From Brevibacillus massiliensis (lineage in GTDB: Bacteria > Bacillota > Bacilli > Brevibacillales > Brevibacillaceae): a DNA stretch of 40,614 nt. Each line of letters starts with the position of its first letter. Within the stretch, counting starts at the first letter, position 1. A program made the position numbers and the translations under genes. Positions 7,586 through 16,173 of the stretch are shown in pieces. The notes below the pieces were generated by a model. It saw only the letters and a program-made list of their open reading frames with translations, ran no database searches and was not told the DNA's origin. The stretch covers positions 128,077-168,690 of the forward strand of contig NZ_HE978535.1 of NCBI RefSeq assembly GCF_000311785.1, given 5' to 3'.

Positions 7586-8161
7586 GTGAATCTTGCCAAT
7601 CGCATCACTTTGGCGCGAATTTTTCTTGTACCCGTCGTGATGTTTTTTTTGCTGGTCCGCTACAATTTTGGCACCTTTACCGTCGGCAGCATCAGCATGA
7701 CCTACAATGAGGTGATTGCCGCATTGGTCTTTATACTGGCTGCCAGTACGGACGGATTGGACGGGTACATCGCACGCAAGAAGAAAATCGTAACCAATCT
7801 CGGGAAATTTCTCGACCCGCTTGCGGATAAATTGCTGATTTCCGCGGCCCTGATTTCACTTGTGGAAATGCACCGGTTGGAGGCTTGGATCGCGATTGTC
7901 ATCATCAGCCGCGAATTTGCCGTGACCGGTCTGCGCCTGGTGGCTGCTGCGGAAGGTCAGGTCATCGCTGCCAGTGCACTCGGCAAGTTAAAGACGTGGG
8001 TGCAAATCGTCGCGATTGTCGCGCTGATGATTCGCAACTTCCCCTTCGAACCTTTTCACATCCCGTTTGACGTCATTGCCTCTTGGGCGATGGTTGTCAT
8101 CACGCTTTATTCCGGTTATGACTACTTTGCGAAAAATCGCAATGTCATTCACTACTCCTGA
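7586..8161 (+). CDS. pgsA: CDP-diacylglycerol-glycerol-3-phosphate 3-phosphatidyltransferase
   Basis: A 191-residue integral membrane enzyme that makes phosphatidylglycerol phosphate from CDP-diacylglycerol and glycerol-3-phosphate, the committed step to phosphatidylglycerol and cardiolipin. The CDP-alcohol phosphotransferase motif is complete: Asp56, Asp59-Gly60-x2-Ala63-Arg64-x8-Gly73-x3-Asp77-x3-Asp81. Several hydrophobic segments surround it (about 10-25, 42-55, 85-110, 120-150, 155-180). GTG 7586 directly abuts the rimO stop and uses GGGGAGG at the end of rimO as ribosome binding site, so the two are translationally coupled. cinA follows after 38 bases. Confidence 0.95.
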   Translation: MNLANRITLARIFLVPVVMFFLLVRYNFGTFTVGSISMTYNEVIAALVFILAASTDGLDGYIARKKKIVTNLGKFLDPLADKLLISAALISLVEMHRLEAWIAIVIISREFAVTGLRLVAAAEGQVIAASALGKLKTWVQIVAIVALMIRNFPFEPFHIPFDVIASWAMVVITLYSGYDYFAKNRNVIHYS

Positions 8162-8199
8162 TTGCAGGCATATTTGGCAGTGGAATAGGAAGGATACAG

Positions 8200-9441
8200 A
8201 TGAGAGCGGAAATTGTAGCTGTTGGAACCGAACTGTTACTGGGGCAAATCGCCAACACCAATGCTCAGTTTTTATCGCAGAAATTGGCTGAGCTGGGGAT
8301 ACACGTTTATTTTCACACGGTTGTTGGCGATAATTACGAACGACTTATGCAAGCGATCAAGCTTGCAGCCAGCCGTTCCGACGTGGTTATTTTTACCGGA
8401 GGGTTGGGCCCCACCCAGGATGATTTGACGAAAGAGGCGGTAGCCGACTTTGTCGGACGCAGATTAGTCACGGACGAGCTGGCGCTTTCGCGCATTCAGG
8501 CCTTCTTTGTCAAACGGGGAATTCCCATGACGGAAAACAACCGCAAACAGGCATTGGTGATCGAAGCGAGCACCGTTTTTAACAACGACCACGGCATGGC
8601 TCCAGGCATGGGCTTGACCGCTTCGGGCAAGACATTTATTCTCCTGCCCGGACCTCCTAGCGAGATGCGCCCGATGACAGTGGACTACGTCATGCCGTTT
8701 CTGGCCAAGCTGCAACCGGAAAAACAAGTCTTTCACTCCCGTGTGCTTTGCTTCTTCGGGATCGGCGAGTCAGCCCTGGAAGACAAATTGTCTGACCTCA
8801 TCCAACAACAAACGAACCCTACCATTGCTCCCTATGCGAAAGAATTTGAAGTAACTTGTCGTATCACTGCCCGGGCCGCTTCCGGAGTTTTGGCAGAGAG
8901 TTTGATTGCGCCCGTCGAGGCTGCCATTCGCCAGCGGGTAGGCGAGTTCATCTACGCCGTCGGTGAGACCTCCCTGCATGAGGTGCTGATCGCCGAACTG
9001 CGGAAGCGGCAGGAGACAATAGCCTGTGCGGAAAGCTGCACAGGAGGATCGATCGCCTCGATGCTCACTTCTGTTCCGGGCAGCTCCGAAGCATTTCGCG
9101 GAGGTGTCGTTTGCTACAGCAACGAGACGAAGCGGGACCTCTTGGGGGTGCCGGCAAGGGTGTTAGAGCATGACGGTGCGGTAAGTGAAGCGGCCGCAAG
9201 ATACCTGGCTGAGAACGTCAGACAAAAATTGGGCACGACGTACGGCGTCTCCGTTACCGGGATTGCCGGTCCCGGGACCGTGGAAGGAAAGCCCGTTGGT
9301 CTCGTCTACATCGGACTGGCTGCAGAGGGGATGCCGACGGTTGTGCAACAGCTTCAATTGGCGGGACAGCGCCGGGCGATCGTCGGGCGTTCTGCCAAAC
9401 ACGCAATGTTTTACACGCTTCAACGCTTAAAAGAAAGGTGA
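8200..9441 (+). CDS. cinA: CinA: competence/damage-inducible protein, NMN deamidase
   Basis: A 413-residue two-domain protein. Residues 1 to about 170 form a MoaB/MogA-like (COG1058) domain with TGGLGPTQDDLTKEAV, which in related proteins hydrolyses ADP-ribose. Residues about 255-413 form the PncC-type nicotinamide mononucleotide amidohydrolase domain (CAESCTGGSIASMLTSVPGS and GPGTVEGKPVGLVYIGL). In the Bacillales cinA commonly precedes recA and is linked with competence; here a DEAD-box helicase gene lies between them. ATG 8200 follows GGAAGGATACAG. Its stop overlaps a possible upstream start of the helicase gene, implying coupling. Enzyme activity here is inferred from the family. Confidence 0.94.
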   Translation: MRAEIVAVGTELLLGQIANTNAQFLSQKLAELGIHVYFHTVVGDNYERLMQAIKLAASRSDVVIFTGGLGPTQDDLTKEAVADFVGRRLVTDELALSRIQAFFVKRGIPMTENNRKQALVIEASTVFNNDHGMAPGMGLTASGKTFILLPGPPSEMRPMTVDYVMPFLAKLQPEKQVFHSRVLCFFGIGESALEDKLSDLIQQQTNPTIAPYAKEFEVTCRITARAASGVLAESLIAPVEAAIRQRVGEFIYAVGETSLHEVLIAELRKRQETIACAESCTGGSIASMLTSVPGSSEAFRGGVVCYSNETKRDLLGVPARVLEHDGAVSEAAARYLAENVRQKLGTTYGVSVTGIAGPGTVEGKPVGLVYIGLAAEGMPTVVQQLQLAGQRRAIVGRSAKHAMFYTLQRLKER

Positions 9442-9446
9442 CCAAG

Positions 9447-11030
9447 ATGACGAATTTTACTGATTTTGCGCTACATAAAAACATCATGCAATCGATTCAC
9501 GACATGGGGTTTGAAGAACCGTCCCCGATTCAGGCGGCGTGCATCCCGCGGATTCTGACCGGCGTCGACCTGATCGGCCAGGCCCAGACAGGTACGGGGA
9601 AAACGGCCGCTTTCGGCATTCCCCTGATCGAAAAAGTGACGACAGCCAATACCATCCAGGCGATCGTGCTCACACCTACCCGCGAGCTGGCGATTCAGGT
9701 GTCGGGTGAACTGCGGCGGATCGCGAAGTACAAGCGCATCCGCACGCTTCCGATCTACGGCGGGCAGTCGATCAGCCACCAAATTCGCGCGCTCAAACAG
9801 GGCGTTCAGGTCGTAATCGGTACGCCAGGCCGCGTGCTGGACCACCTTCGCCGCAAGACGCTGCGGCTGGACAACGTGACGATGCTGGTCCTCGACGAAG
9901 CGGACGAGATGCTTGACATGGGCTTTATCGAGGATATCGAGACGATTATCAGCCACCTGAACGAAGACCGTCAGACACTGCTCTTCTCGGCGACGATGCC
10001 GGCCGAGATCAAACGCCTCGCTACCCGTTACATGAAAAATCCGGAAACAGTCACTGTCAGCCGCGAAGAAGTGACAGCCCCGCTGATCGAGCAAGTCTAT
10101 TACAAGATGTTTGAGCGAAACAAGCTGGACAGCCTGTGCCGCATCCTCGACAGCGAGGACGTCGAGCTGGGCATTATCTTTTGCCGTACCAAACGCGGCG
10201 TGGACGAGCTGACGGAGGCCCTGCAGGCGCGCGGATACCTCGCCGACGGTTTGCACGGCGACTTGTCGCAGGCTCAGCGCGACAAAGTGATGAAAGCCTT
10301 CCGCGAGGGAACGATTGAGTTCCTGATCGCGACGGACGTAGCCGCCCGCGGCATCGATGTGGGCAATGTGACCCACGTCATCAACTACGACATCCCGCAG
10401 GATCCCGAGAGCTACGTGCACCGCATCGGCCGTACCGGGCGTGCAGGCCGCAAGGGGATTGCGATGACGCTGGTGACGCCGCGCGAGATGAGACAGATGA
10501 TGATCATCCAGAAACAGACAAAAGCGGCGATCGTCTCCCGCAATGTTCCCACACTCGAAGAAGTGGCCGAACGGAAGCAGGAACAGCTGCGTGAACAGTT
10601 AATCAACCTGATCGAAAGCGATGGAATCGCCGAAATGTACGAGAAGGTCGCACAAAGCCTTGCTGCCGACTACTCGCCAGAGCAAATCGCTGCTGCGGCG
10701 CTTCACCTCGCCTTCCACAACGAAATCGGGGACGGTACTGAGGCGGAAGTGTACGACTTCGGCGAAACCGGTGCGGCCAAAGGCATGGTTCGCTTCTTCC
10801 TCAACGTCGGACGAAACGCGAATGTCAAACCGCAGGATCTGGTTCGGGAAATATCCGAATCGGTTGGCATTCCCGGCAAAGCAGTCGGCCGGATCGACAT
10901 CTTCGAAAACTTTACGTTTGTCGAAGTGCCGGAGGAGGTCGCTCCATTCGTCTACGAGGCGCTTCGCCAGACCCGCATCAACGGCAAACGAATCAACCTG
11001 GAACCGGCGAAACCGCGCAATAAAAGGTAA
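9447..11030 (+). CDS. DEAD-box RNA helicase with DbpA-type RNA-binding tail
   Basis: A 527-residue ATP-dependent RNA helicase. All core motifs are present: Q motif (FEEPSPIQ), AQTGTGKT (46-53), PTREL, DEAD (150-153), SAT and HRIGRTGR. The C-terminal about 80 residues (GMVRFFLNVGRNANVKPQDL onward) match the DbpA/CsdA RNA-binding RRM. This domain makeup resembles DeaD/CsdA and CshA-like cold-shock and ribosome-assembly helicases rather than a short DEAD protein. ATG 9447 is preferred to GTG 9438 because AAAGGTGA lies 5-6 bases before it. Insertion between cinA and recA is unlike B. subtilis. I leave the symbol open because DeaD, CshA and DbpA cannot be separated by eye. Confidence 0.93.
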   Translation: MTNFTDFALHKNIMQSIHDMGFEEPSPIQAACIPRILTGVDLIGQAQTGTGKTAAFGIPLIEKVTTANTIQAIVLTPTRELAIQVSGELRRIAKYKRIRTLPIYGGQSISHQIRALKQGVQVVIGTPGRVLDHLRRKTLRLDNVTMLVLDEADEMLDMGFIEDIETIISHLNEDRQTLLFSATMPAEIKRLATRYMKNPETVTVSREEVTAPLIEQVYYKMFERNKLDSLCRILDSEDVELGIIFCRTKRGVDELTEALQARGYLADGLHGDLSQAQRDKVMKAFREGTIEFLIATDVAARGIDVGNVTHVINYDIPQDPESYVHRIGRTGRAGRKGIAMTLVTPREMRQMMIIQKQTKAAIVSRNVPTLEEVAERKQEQLREQLINLIESDGIAEMYEKVAQSLAADYSPEQIAAAALHLAFHNEIGDGTEAEVYDFGETGAAKGMVRFFLNVGRNANVKPQDLVREISESVGIPGKAVGRIDIFENFTFVEVPEEVAPFVYEALRQTRINGKRINLEPAKPRNKR

Positions 11031-11064
11031 CACACTGCCCTTTAAGGCCAACAAAGGGAAAGAG

Positions 11065-11103
11065 AGCCGCTTGTATCGCAACCAGATGCAGGTGGCTTTT
11101 TTT
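11065..11103 (+). terminator. Rho-independent terminator before recA
   Basis: AGCCGCTTGTATC pairs over 13 positions (three G-U) with GATGCAGGTGGCT around a 7-base loop, and is followed by seven T. It separates recA from the rimO-helicase operon. Confidence 0.88.
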
Positions 11104-11119
11104 CAGGAAAGACGTTATG

Positions 11120-11133
11120 CGAATGTTTGTTCG
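11120..11133 (+). promoter_or_regulatory. LexA/DinR (SOS) box of recA
   Basis: CGAATGTTTGTTCG matches the Gram-positive SOS consensus CGAACRNRYGTTCG at 12 of 14 positions and sits 11 bases upstream of the recA -35. LexA binding here would repress recA until DNA damage. Confidence 0.85.
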
Positions 11134-11143
11134 CAAAAAATAC

Positions 11144-11173
11144 TTGGCAAGTGCTTCTATCTCGATGTATGAT
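11144..11173 (+). promoter_or_regulatory. Sigma-A promoter of recA
   Basis: TTGGCA at 11144-11149 and TATGAT at 11168-11173 are 18 bases apart, just downstream of the SOS box and about 40 bases ahead of recA. Confidence 0.7.
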
Positions 11174-11213
11174 GATTACAGGTAACCAAACGAAGTGAAA
11201 GGGAGTGTCAGTA

Positions 11214-12275
11214 TTGTCTGATCGTCGCGCGGCTTTGGAAAACGCATTACGGCAAATAGAGAAACAATTCGGAAAAGGCTCCATAATGAAATTGGGTGAC
11301 ATGGGAACGATGCAGGTTTCCACCGTGTCCAGCGGGGCATTGGCGCTTGATATCGCTTTGGGAGTAGGAGGTTTTCCCCGCGGCCGGATTATTGAGATAT
11401 ACGGGCCGGAGTCTTCCGGTAAGACGACGGTTGCGCTTCACGCCATTGCCGAAGTGCAAAAACAGGGCGGACAAGCGGCATTTATCGACGCGGAGCACGC
11501 TCTCGATCCGGTCTATGCCTCCAAGCTGGGCGTTAACATTGAGGATCTTCTGCTCTCGCAGCCTGACACTGGCGAACAAGCCCTGGAGATCGCGGAAGCG
11601 CTTGTTCGTTCCGGTGCTGTCGACATCATCGTCGTGGACTCGGTTGCGGCGCTCGTTCCGAAAGCGGAGATCGAGGGAGAGATGGGGGATTCCCACGTGG
11701 GCCTGCAGGCTCGCCTGATGTCCCAAGCGCTGCGCAAACTGTCCGGAGCCATCAACAAGTCAAAGACAATCGCGATCTTTATCAACCAGCTGCGCGAGAA
11801 AGTAGGCGTCATGTTCGGAAATCCGGAAACCACTCCCGGGGGCCGGGCGCTCAAATTCTATGCCAGCGTGCGCTTGGATGTGCGGAAGGCGGAGAGCATC
11901 AAGTCAGGCAATGACGTCGTCGGCAGCAAGACGAAGATCAAAGTGGTCAAAAACAAGGTAGCTCCGCCGTTTAAAACGGCAGAGGTGGATATCATGTACG
12001 GCGAGGGAATTTCCCGTGAAGGCAGCATTTTGGACATCGGCGCCGAGATTGATGTCGTAGCCAAGAGCGGCGCCTGGTATTCGTTTAACGACGAGCGGCT
12101 GGGCCAGGGGCGTGAGAACGCCAAGCTCTTCCTGAAGGAAAACCCGGAGATCGCCAGCCAAATCGAGGCAAAAGTGCGCGAATACTACAGCCTCAACCCG
12201 AGTGCGGTGCCGCAGTCTGATGATGCGGTCATGGATCCGGAGCAAGAGGAAGAGCCGGTTTTTGATTTTGAATAA
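11214..12275 (+). CDS. recA: RecA recombinase
   Basis: A 353-residue RecA: forms filaments on single-stranded DNA, catalyses strand exchange and stimulates LexA self-cleavage. Walker A GPESSGKT is at residues 64-71; the Walker B strand [12 protein letters not shown] and the loop-2 region [11 protein letters not shown] are intact; the C-terminus is acidic ([13 protein letters not shown]). TTG 11214 is chosen as start because it gives [20 protein letters not shown], aligning with RecA N-termini of Bacillales, and lies 8 bases after AAAGGGAG; GTG 11205 has the ribosome binding site almost touching it. An upstream SOS box and promoter indicate damage control. recX follows behind a hairpin. Confidence 0.98.
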   Translation: MSDRRAALENALRQIEKQFGKGSIMKLGDMGTMQVSTVSSGALALDIALGVGGFPRGRIIEIYGPESSGKTTVALHAIAEVQKQGGQAAFIDAEHALDPVYASKLGVNIEDLLLSQPDTGEQALEIAEALVRSGAVDIIVVDSVAALVPKAEIEGEMGDSHVGLQARLMSQALRKLSGAINKSKTIAIFINQLREKVGVMFGNPETTPGGRALKFYASVRLDVRKAESIKSGNDVVGSKTKIKVVKNKVAPPFKTAEVDIMYGEGISREGSILDIGAEIDVVAKSGAWYSFNDERLGQGRENAKLFLKENPEIASQIEAKVREYYSLNPSAVPQSDDAVMDPEQEEEPVFDFE

Positions 12276-12288
12276 GCAGTCAACCACA

Positions 12289-12315
12289 GCAGCCTGTCGT
12301 CGTCCGACAGGCTGC
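12289..12315 (+). other. Strong hairpin between recA and recX without a T-run
   Basis: GCAGCCTGTCG and its perfect complement form an 11-bp GC-rich stem with a 5-base loop, 14 bases after the recA stop. No T-tract follows, so it is not a standard terminator. It may stabilise the recA message or partly block read-through into recX. Confidence 0.7.
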
Positions 12316-12349
12316 AGCACTGTACCAGACCCGGGAGAGGAGTAGGGCG

Positions 12350-12997
12350 ATGAAGAGCGGCCAGGTTACCGCCATCTATCAAGACAAAAAAAACAGGCAC
12401 CGCTACCAGGTATACATCGATGATGAGTTTGCCTTCGACGTCCATGAAGACATTCTGATCAAATACCACTTATTAAAGGGCACCTATATCGATGAAACAG
12501 TGGGACGGGAGGTCCTTCAGGCGGAAGAATGCCATAAGGCGTACTTGCTGGCTCTTCGCTACCTGGGAATGCGCCCCCGGACAACCTATCAGCTGGAACA
12601 GTACCTGGTGCAAAAAGGATTTTCCGAGGAGGTCGCGAGCCAGACCAGCAGCAGGTGTGCCGCTCAGGGCTATCTGAACGATGAAACCTTCGCCAGGCAG
12701 TGGGTAGCGGAACGCCTGCGCAATAACCCGCGCGGGAAGTACGCCTTGCGGATGGAGCTCAAACAAAAAGGGCTTCCGCACGAGATGATAGGCGGCGCCC
12801 TCGGAGAGGTAAAACAAGAGGAAGAATTGGAGGCGGCGCGGAAGTTTGCAGAAAAAAGGCTGAGGCATGAAGTGCTGCCGCTGGACCGGTCAAAAGAACA
12901 GAAGCTGCTGGCAGCCCTGCTGCGTCGGGGATTTACCCCTGCCACGGTGCAGACGCTGCGCCGGGAACTGCGGGAAGGCCGATTTTCGCCGGAGTAG
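12350..12997 (+). CDS. recX: RecX, regulator of RecA
   Basis: A 215-residue RecX family protein that binds RecA filaments and modulates their activity. It shows the RecX tandem three-helix arrangement (LALRYLGMRPRTTYQLEQYL, then YLNDETFARQWVAERL, then LLAALLRRGFTPATVQTLRR) and is highly charged and helical throughout. ATG 12350 follows GGAGAGGAGTAGGGCG. It lies 74 bases behind recA on the same strand and likely shares its SOS-controlled transcript, with the intervening hairpin tuning the ratio. No terminator is seen directly after its stop. Confidence 0.92.
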   Translation: MKSGQVTAIYQDKKNRHRYQVYIDDEFAFDVHEDILIKYHLLKGTYIDETVGREVLQAEECHKAYLLALRYLGMRPRTTYQLEQYLVQKGFSEEVASQTSSRCAAQGYLNDETFARQWVAERLRNNPRGKYALRMELKQKGLPHEMIGGALGEVKQEEELEAARKFAEKRLRHEVLPLDRSKEQKLLAALLRRGFTPATVQTLRRELREGRFSPE

Positions 12998-13056
12998 GGC
13001 TGGATATAACAGAATCATCGGCGGCTGTCTTTGCCCTGGCGGTGCCCGGGTGCTTC

Positions 13057-13086
13057 TTGACAAGTCTTGTTATCAAATAATAAAAT
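13057..13086 (+). promoter_or_regulatory. Sigma-A-like promoter in the recX-rny interval
   Basis: Perfect TTGACA at 13057-13062 and TAAAAT at 13081-13086, 18 bases apart. With the terminator ending at 13212 it would give an RNA of about 120 nt. Confidence 0.55.
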
Positions 13087-13092
13087 AGGTTT

Positions 13093-13212
13093 GTGTTATG
13101 AGGTGTATCATACTTTTTCGCTATTTCTTTTGCTAATTCGCAGTGGAAAAACTGAACAACCGCGCAGCACTGCGTGGATTCAGCGGACCGAGTAGCATCG
13201 GTCTTGTTTTTT
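13093..13212 (+). ncRNA. Candidate small RNA between recX and rny
   Basis: A promoter at 13057-13086 and a terminator at 13186-13212 bracket about 120 nt that encode no protein of note. CGCAGTG (13139-13145) pairs exactly with CACTGCG (13168-13174) around an A-rich 22-base loop; the 3' half of that stem can alternatively fold as CGCA-GCAC-TGCG, so two mutually exclusive structures exist. I do not recognise it as 6S, SRP, tmRNA, T-box or a known riboswitch. It may be a free small RNA or an attenuated leader of rny. The start point is inferred from the -10. Confidence 0.35.
13186..13212 (+). terminator. Rho-independent terminator in the recX-rny interval
   Basis: GACCGA and TCGGTC pair around six bases and are followed by TTGTTTTTT. 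The stem is short (6 bp) but the T-run is good. Confidence 0.6.
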
Positions 13213-13271
13213 AGGCTTCCCCTCTGACTTTGGAAGCAAGTGTTTGTACCTGACGAATAGACACTCGTTTC

Positions 13272-13300
13272 TTGACACAACACGAAATTCGCAGGGTGAT
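13272..13300 (+). promoter_or_regulatory. Weak candidate promoter of rny
   Basis: Perfect TTGACA at 13272-13277, but the hexamer 17 bases on is GGTGAT, a poor -10. It would start about 60 bases before rny. Confidence 0.3.
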
Positions 13301-13367
13301 GACTGGAAATTGAATGCTTAGAAAGCGGGGAGATGTCACACGCCAAGGAGGTGAAAAAAGCACGATT

Positions 13368-14918
13368 ATGGGTACAATATTAAATCCGATTACATTGATA
13401 TTGCTCATCGTTGTTCTGGTGGCAGGTTTTATCGCCGGTTACTTCGTTCGCAGGTCGATTGCGGAAGCGAAGATCTCCAGTGCGGAAGAGGCCGCCAAGC
13501 AAATCGTCGAAGAAGCCAAGCGCGACGCGGAAGCGGTCAAGAAAGAGAAGGTCCTGGAAGCGAAAGACGAAGTTCACAAGCTTCGCACGGAGGCAGAACA
13601 GGAGCTGCGCGACAGGCGCAATGAAATACAGCGTCAGGAGCGACGCATTCTTCAAAAGGAAGAAACGCTCGACCGCAAGCTGGAGCAGCTGGAACGCAAG
13701 GAAATAGACCTGGCGGAACGAGACAAGTCGATCACAGAACTGAAAGCAAGCGTTGAGCAATTATATAAAGACCAAGTAGCCGAACTGGAACGGATTTCCG
13801 GTTTGACCCAGGAAGAAGCGAAGGCAATTATCCTATCGAATGTGGAGAACGAGGTTCGTCACGAGATGGCTGTCATGATCAGGGAAATTGAGACCCAGGC
13901 GAAGGAAGATGCCGAGAAGAAGGCGCGCGAAATCATCACGACGGCCATTCAGCGCTGTGCTGCCGATCACGTAGCCGAGACGACCGTGTCGGTTGTGACG
14001 CTGCCCAACGATGAGATGAAGGGCCGCATTATCGGACGTGAAGGCCGCAATATCCGCGCGCTTGAGACGTTGACGGGAATCGACCTGATCATTGACGACA
14101 CACCGGAAGCCGTCATTCTCTCAGGCTTTGACCCCATCCGTCGCGAGATCGCCAAAACCGCTCTCGATAAACTCGTTGCCGACGGCCGGATTCATCCCGC
14201 CAGAATTGAAGAGATGGTCGATAAGGCCCGCCGTGAAGTGGATGAGCGGATTCGCGAATACGGGGAACAGGCTACTTTTGAAACGGACGTTCACGGCTTG
14301 CATCCCGACCTGATCAAGATCTTGGGACGCCTGCGATACCGTACCAGCTATGGGCAAAACGTGTTGAAACACTCGATGGAAGTAGCCCATCTGGCCGGCC
14401 TGATGGCGGCGGAGATGAACGAAGATGTGAAGCTGGCGAAACGCGCCGGATTGTTACATGATATTGGCAAGGCGATTGACCATGAAGTGGAAGGTTCTCA
14501 CGTTGAAATAGGCGTAGAATTAGCGAAGAAATACGGAGAGCACCCCGTAGTGATCAACAGTATCGCCTCCCACCACGGTGATACGGAACCGACGTCCGTC
14601 ATCTCGATGCTGGTAGGCGCTGCAGACGCACTCTCGGCAGCCAGACCCGGTGCTCGGCGCGAGACACTTGAGACCTACATCAAACGGCTGGAGAAGCTCG
14701 AAGAGATCTCCGAATCGTTTGAGGGCGTTGAGAGGTCTTATGCCATTCAAGCAGGACGCGAAGTACGCGTCATGGTGCAGCCGGAAAAAATCGACGACGC
14801 TGAAGCCGTTCGATTGGCGCGAGAGATCACAAAACGAATTGAAAATGAACTCGATTATCCTGGCCACATCAAAGTCACCGTTATTCGGGAGACAAGGGCC
14901 GTCGAGTATGCAAAATAA
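13368..14918 (+). CDS. rny: Ribonuclease Y
   Basis: A 516-residue membrane-anchored endoribonuclease that starts decay of many mRNAs and is part of the degradosome-like network. Residues about 7-26 form the N-terminal transmembrane anchor, about 30-190 a long charged coiled coil, then a KH domain ([20 protein letters not shown]), then an HD domain with the catalytic pair His364-Asp365 in [15 protein letters not shown] 13368 is chosen by match to the family N-terminus; the strong GGAGGTG lies 14 bases upstream, which is unusually far. ATT at 13365 is the only nearer in-frame alternative. Its specificity partner RicA is encoded at 28883. The stop codon lies inside the terminator stem. Confidence 0.96.
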   Translation: MGTILNPITLILLIVVLVAGFIAGYFVRRSIAEAKISSAEEAAKQIVEEAKRDAEAVKKEKVLEAKDEVHKLRTEAEQELRDRRNEIQRQERRILQKEETLDRKLEQLERKEIDLAERDKSITELKASVEQLYKDQVAELERISGLTQEEAKAIILSNVENEVRHEMAVMIREIETQAKEDAEKKAREIITTAIQRCAADHVAETTVSVVTLPNDEMKGRIIGREGRNIRALETLTGIDLIIDDTPEAVILSGFDPIRREIAKTALDKLVADGRIHPARIEEMVDKARREVDERIREYGEQATFETDVHGLHPDLIKILGRLRYRTSYGQNVLKHSMEVAHLAGLMAAEMNEDVKLAKRAGLLHDIGKAIDHEVEGSHVEIGVELAKKYGEHPVVINSIASHHGDTEPTSVISMLVGAADALSAARPGARRETLETYIKRLEKLEEISESFEGVERSYAIQAGREVRVMVQPEKIDDAEAVRLAREITKRIENELDYPGHIKVTVIRETRAVEYAK

Positions 14919-14944
14919 AGTGGCAGATACTGCCACTTTATTTT
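14912..14944 (+). terminator. Terminator overlapping the rny stop codon
   Basis: AAAATAAAGTGGCAG and its perfect complement form a 15-bp stem with a 3-base loop, ending in TTTT. The TAA of rny (14916-14918) is in the ascending arm. Confidence 0.85.
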
Positions 14945-14977
14945 AGTCTCATAGCAGAAGGACAGGAGGCGGTTTGA

Positions 14978-15772
14978 ATGCGACTGCTTTTTCTCGGTGA
15001 CATTGTCGGCTCGCCCGGCAGGAACATGGTAATGGAATACCTGCCGCGGCTGAGGCTAAAATACCAGCCCGATCTGATTGTCGTCAATGCTGAAAACGCT
15101 GCGCATGGACGAGGAATCACGGAAAAGATTGCAAAAGAATTGTATGAGCACGGAGTTCACGCGATTACACTCGGGAATCACACCTGGGACAACAAGGAAG
15201 TTTTTTCATTTATCGATGACGAGCAGCGGATCGTCCGTCCTGCCAATTTCCCTGCCGGTACGCCCGGAACCGGACTCACATTTGTAAAAACGGCGGCAGG
15301 CGAAGCGGCGATCATCAACCTGCAGGGGAGAACGTTTTTACCGCCGCTGGATTGTCCGTTTGTCACCGCCGATCAGCTGATTGAACAGGCAAAGAAGCGA
15401 ACCAAGTTCATCTTTGTCGATTTCCACGCGGAAGTAACCTCGGAAAAGCAGGCGATGGGCTGGTATCTCGACGGCCGGATCAGCGCCATGGTCGGGACCC
15501 ACACTCACGTTCAGACGGGTGACGAGCGTATCCTGCCCAAGGGAACGGGCTACATCACCGACGCAGGTATGTGCGGTCCGCGAGACGGCATCTTGGGCAT
15601 GGAGAGGGATACGGTCATCAAGAAGTTTTTGACACAGCTGCCAGTACGCTTTGAGGTGGCAGACGGGCAGACACAGATAAACGGTGTTTTGTTTACCCTT
15701 GACAAATCCACTGGCTATACCCGCAAGGTCGAAAGAATCCGCATTGACGCAGACCACCCGTTTATGGAATAA
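14978..15772 (+). CDS. ymdB: YmdB-family metallophosphodiesterase
   Basis: A 264-residue calcineurin-like phosphoesterase. In B. subtilis YmdB hydrolyses 2',3'-cyclic nucleotides and affects biofilm versus motility decisions, in part through RNase Y. All metal-binding residues are present at the same positions as in that protein: Asp8 (FLGDIVG), Glu39 (NAEN), Asn67-His68 (GNHTWDN), His150, His175 and His177 (GTHTH). The length equals that of the B. subtilis protein. ATG 14978 follows GACAGGAGGCGG. It sits between rny and spoVS, as in B. subtilis, but behind a strong terminator, so it may depend on read-through or an unseen promoter. Confidence 0.95.
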   Translation: MRLLFLGDIVGSPGRNMVMEYLPRLRLKYQPDLIVVNAENAAHGRGITEKIAKELYEHGVHAITLGNHTWDNKEVFSFIDDEQRIVRPANFPAGTPGTGLTFVKTAAGEAAIINLQGRTFLPPLDCPFVTADQLIEQAKKRTKFIFVDFHAEVTSEKQAMGWYLDGRISAMVGTHTHVQTGDERILPKGTGYITDAGMCGPRDGILGMERDTVIKKFLTQLPVRFEVADGQTQINGVLFTLDKSTGYTRKVERIRIDADHPFME

Positions 15773-15819
15773 TATGATTAGATCGGAATTTTGCGAATAA
15801 TTGCTGTCCGAACAGGAAT

Positions 15820-15850
15820 TTTTAGGGGTTAAGTGCATATCATTCTATTG
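15820..15850 (+). promoter_or_regulatory. Possible sigma-H promoter of spoVS
   Basis: AGGAATT near 15814-15820 matches the sigma-H -35, and a GCAT-type element follows about 13 bases later but fits the -10 (RGAAT) poorly. In B. subtilis spoVS is sigma-H dependent, so this location is expected, but the match is weak. Confidence 0.25.
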
Positions 15851-15887
15851 ATGGTAGATATTCTATCAGACGGGAGGTTCAAGAAGG

Positions 15888-16148
15888 ATGGAAGTATTAA
15901 AAGTTTCAGCAAAGTCCAACCCCAACTCTGTCGCAGGTGCCCTTGCAGGAGTGCTTCGCGAGCGCGGAGCGGCTGAAATTCAAGCCATTGGGGCTGGGGC
16001 GCTTAACCAAGCTGTGAAAGCAGTAGCGATTGCACGAGGGTTTGTAGCGCCTAGTGGAGTCGATCTTATTTGCATTCCGGCCTTTACAGACATTGTCATT
16101 GACGGAGAAGAGCGGACAGCAATCAAATTAATCGTAGAACCCAGATGA
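15888..16148 (+). CDS. spoVS: Stage V sporulation protein S
   Basis: An 86-residue SpoVS, a small Alba-like nucleic-acid-binding protein needed for late sporulation and coat assembly, and affecting earlier septation. The sequence is essentially the textbook one: LKVSAKSNPNSVAGALAGVL, RERGAAEIQAIGAGALNQAV and VDLICIPAFTDIVIDGEERT. SpoVS is among the most conserved sporulation proteins. ATG 15888 lies after GACGGGAGGTTCAAGAAGG. It is followed at 26 bases by a strong terminator, so it forms its own unit or the end of a ymdB-spoVS transcript. Confidence 0.98.
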   Translation: MEVLKVSAKSNPNSVAGALAGVLRERGAAEIQAIGAGALNQAVKAVAIARGFVAPSGVDLICIPAFTDIVIDGEERTAIKLIVEPR

Positions 16149-16173
16149 TGGAATTGTAGACCGAGTGAACATG

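Larger units (their letters stand above)
12998..13367 (+). other. Gene-free recX-rny interval
   Basis: These 370 bases contain no credible protein-coding frame. They hold a sigma-A-like promoter (13057-13086), a 7-bp stem with a 22-base loop (13139-13174), a terminator (13186-13212), a further GCTTCC/GGAAGC hairpin just after it, and a second TTGACA (13272-13277) that may serve rny. Confidence 0.7.

Noticed and set aside
13150-13212. A T-box leader before rny, suggested by CCGCG near a terminator
   Set aside because: The T-box core (TGGNACCGCG) and specifier stem are missing, the upstream part is too short, and rny is not an amino-acid gene.
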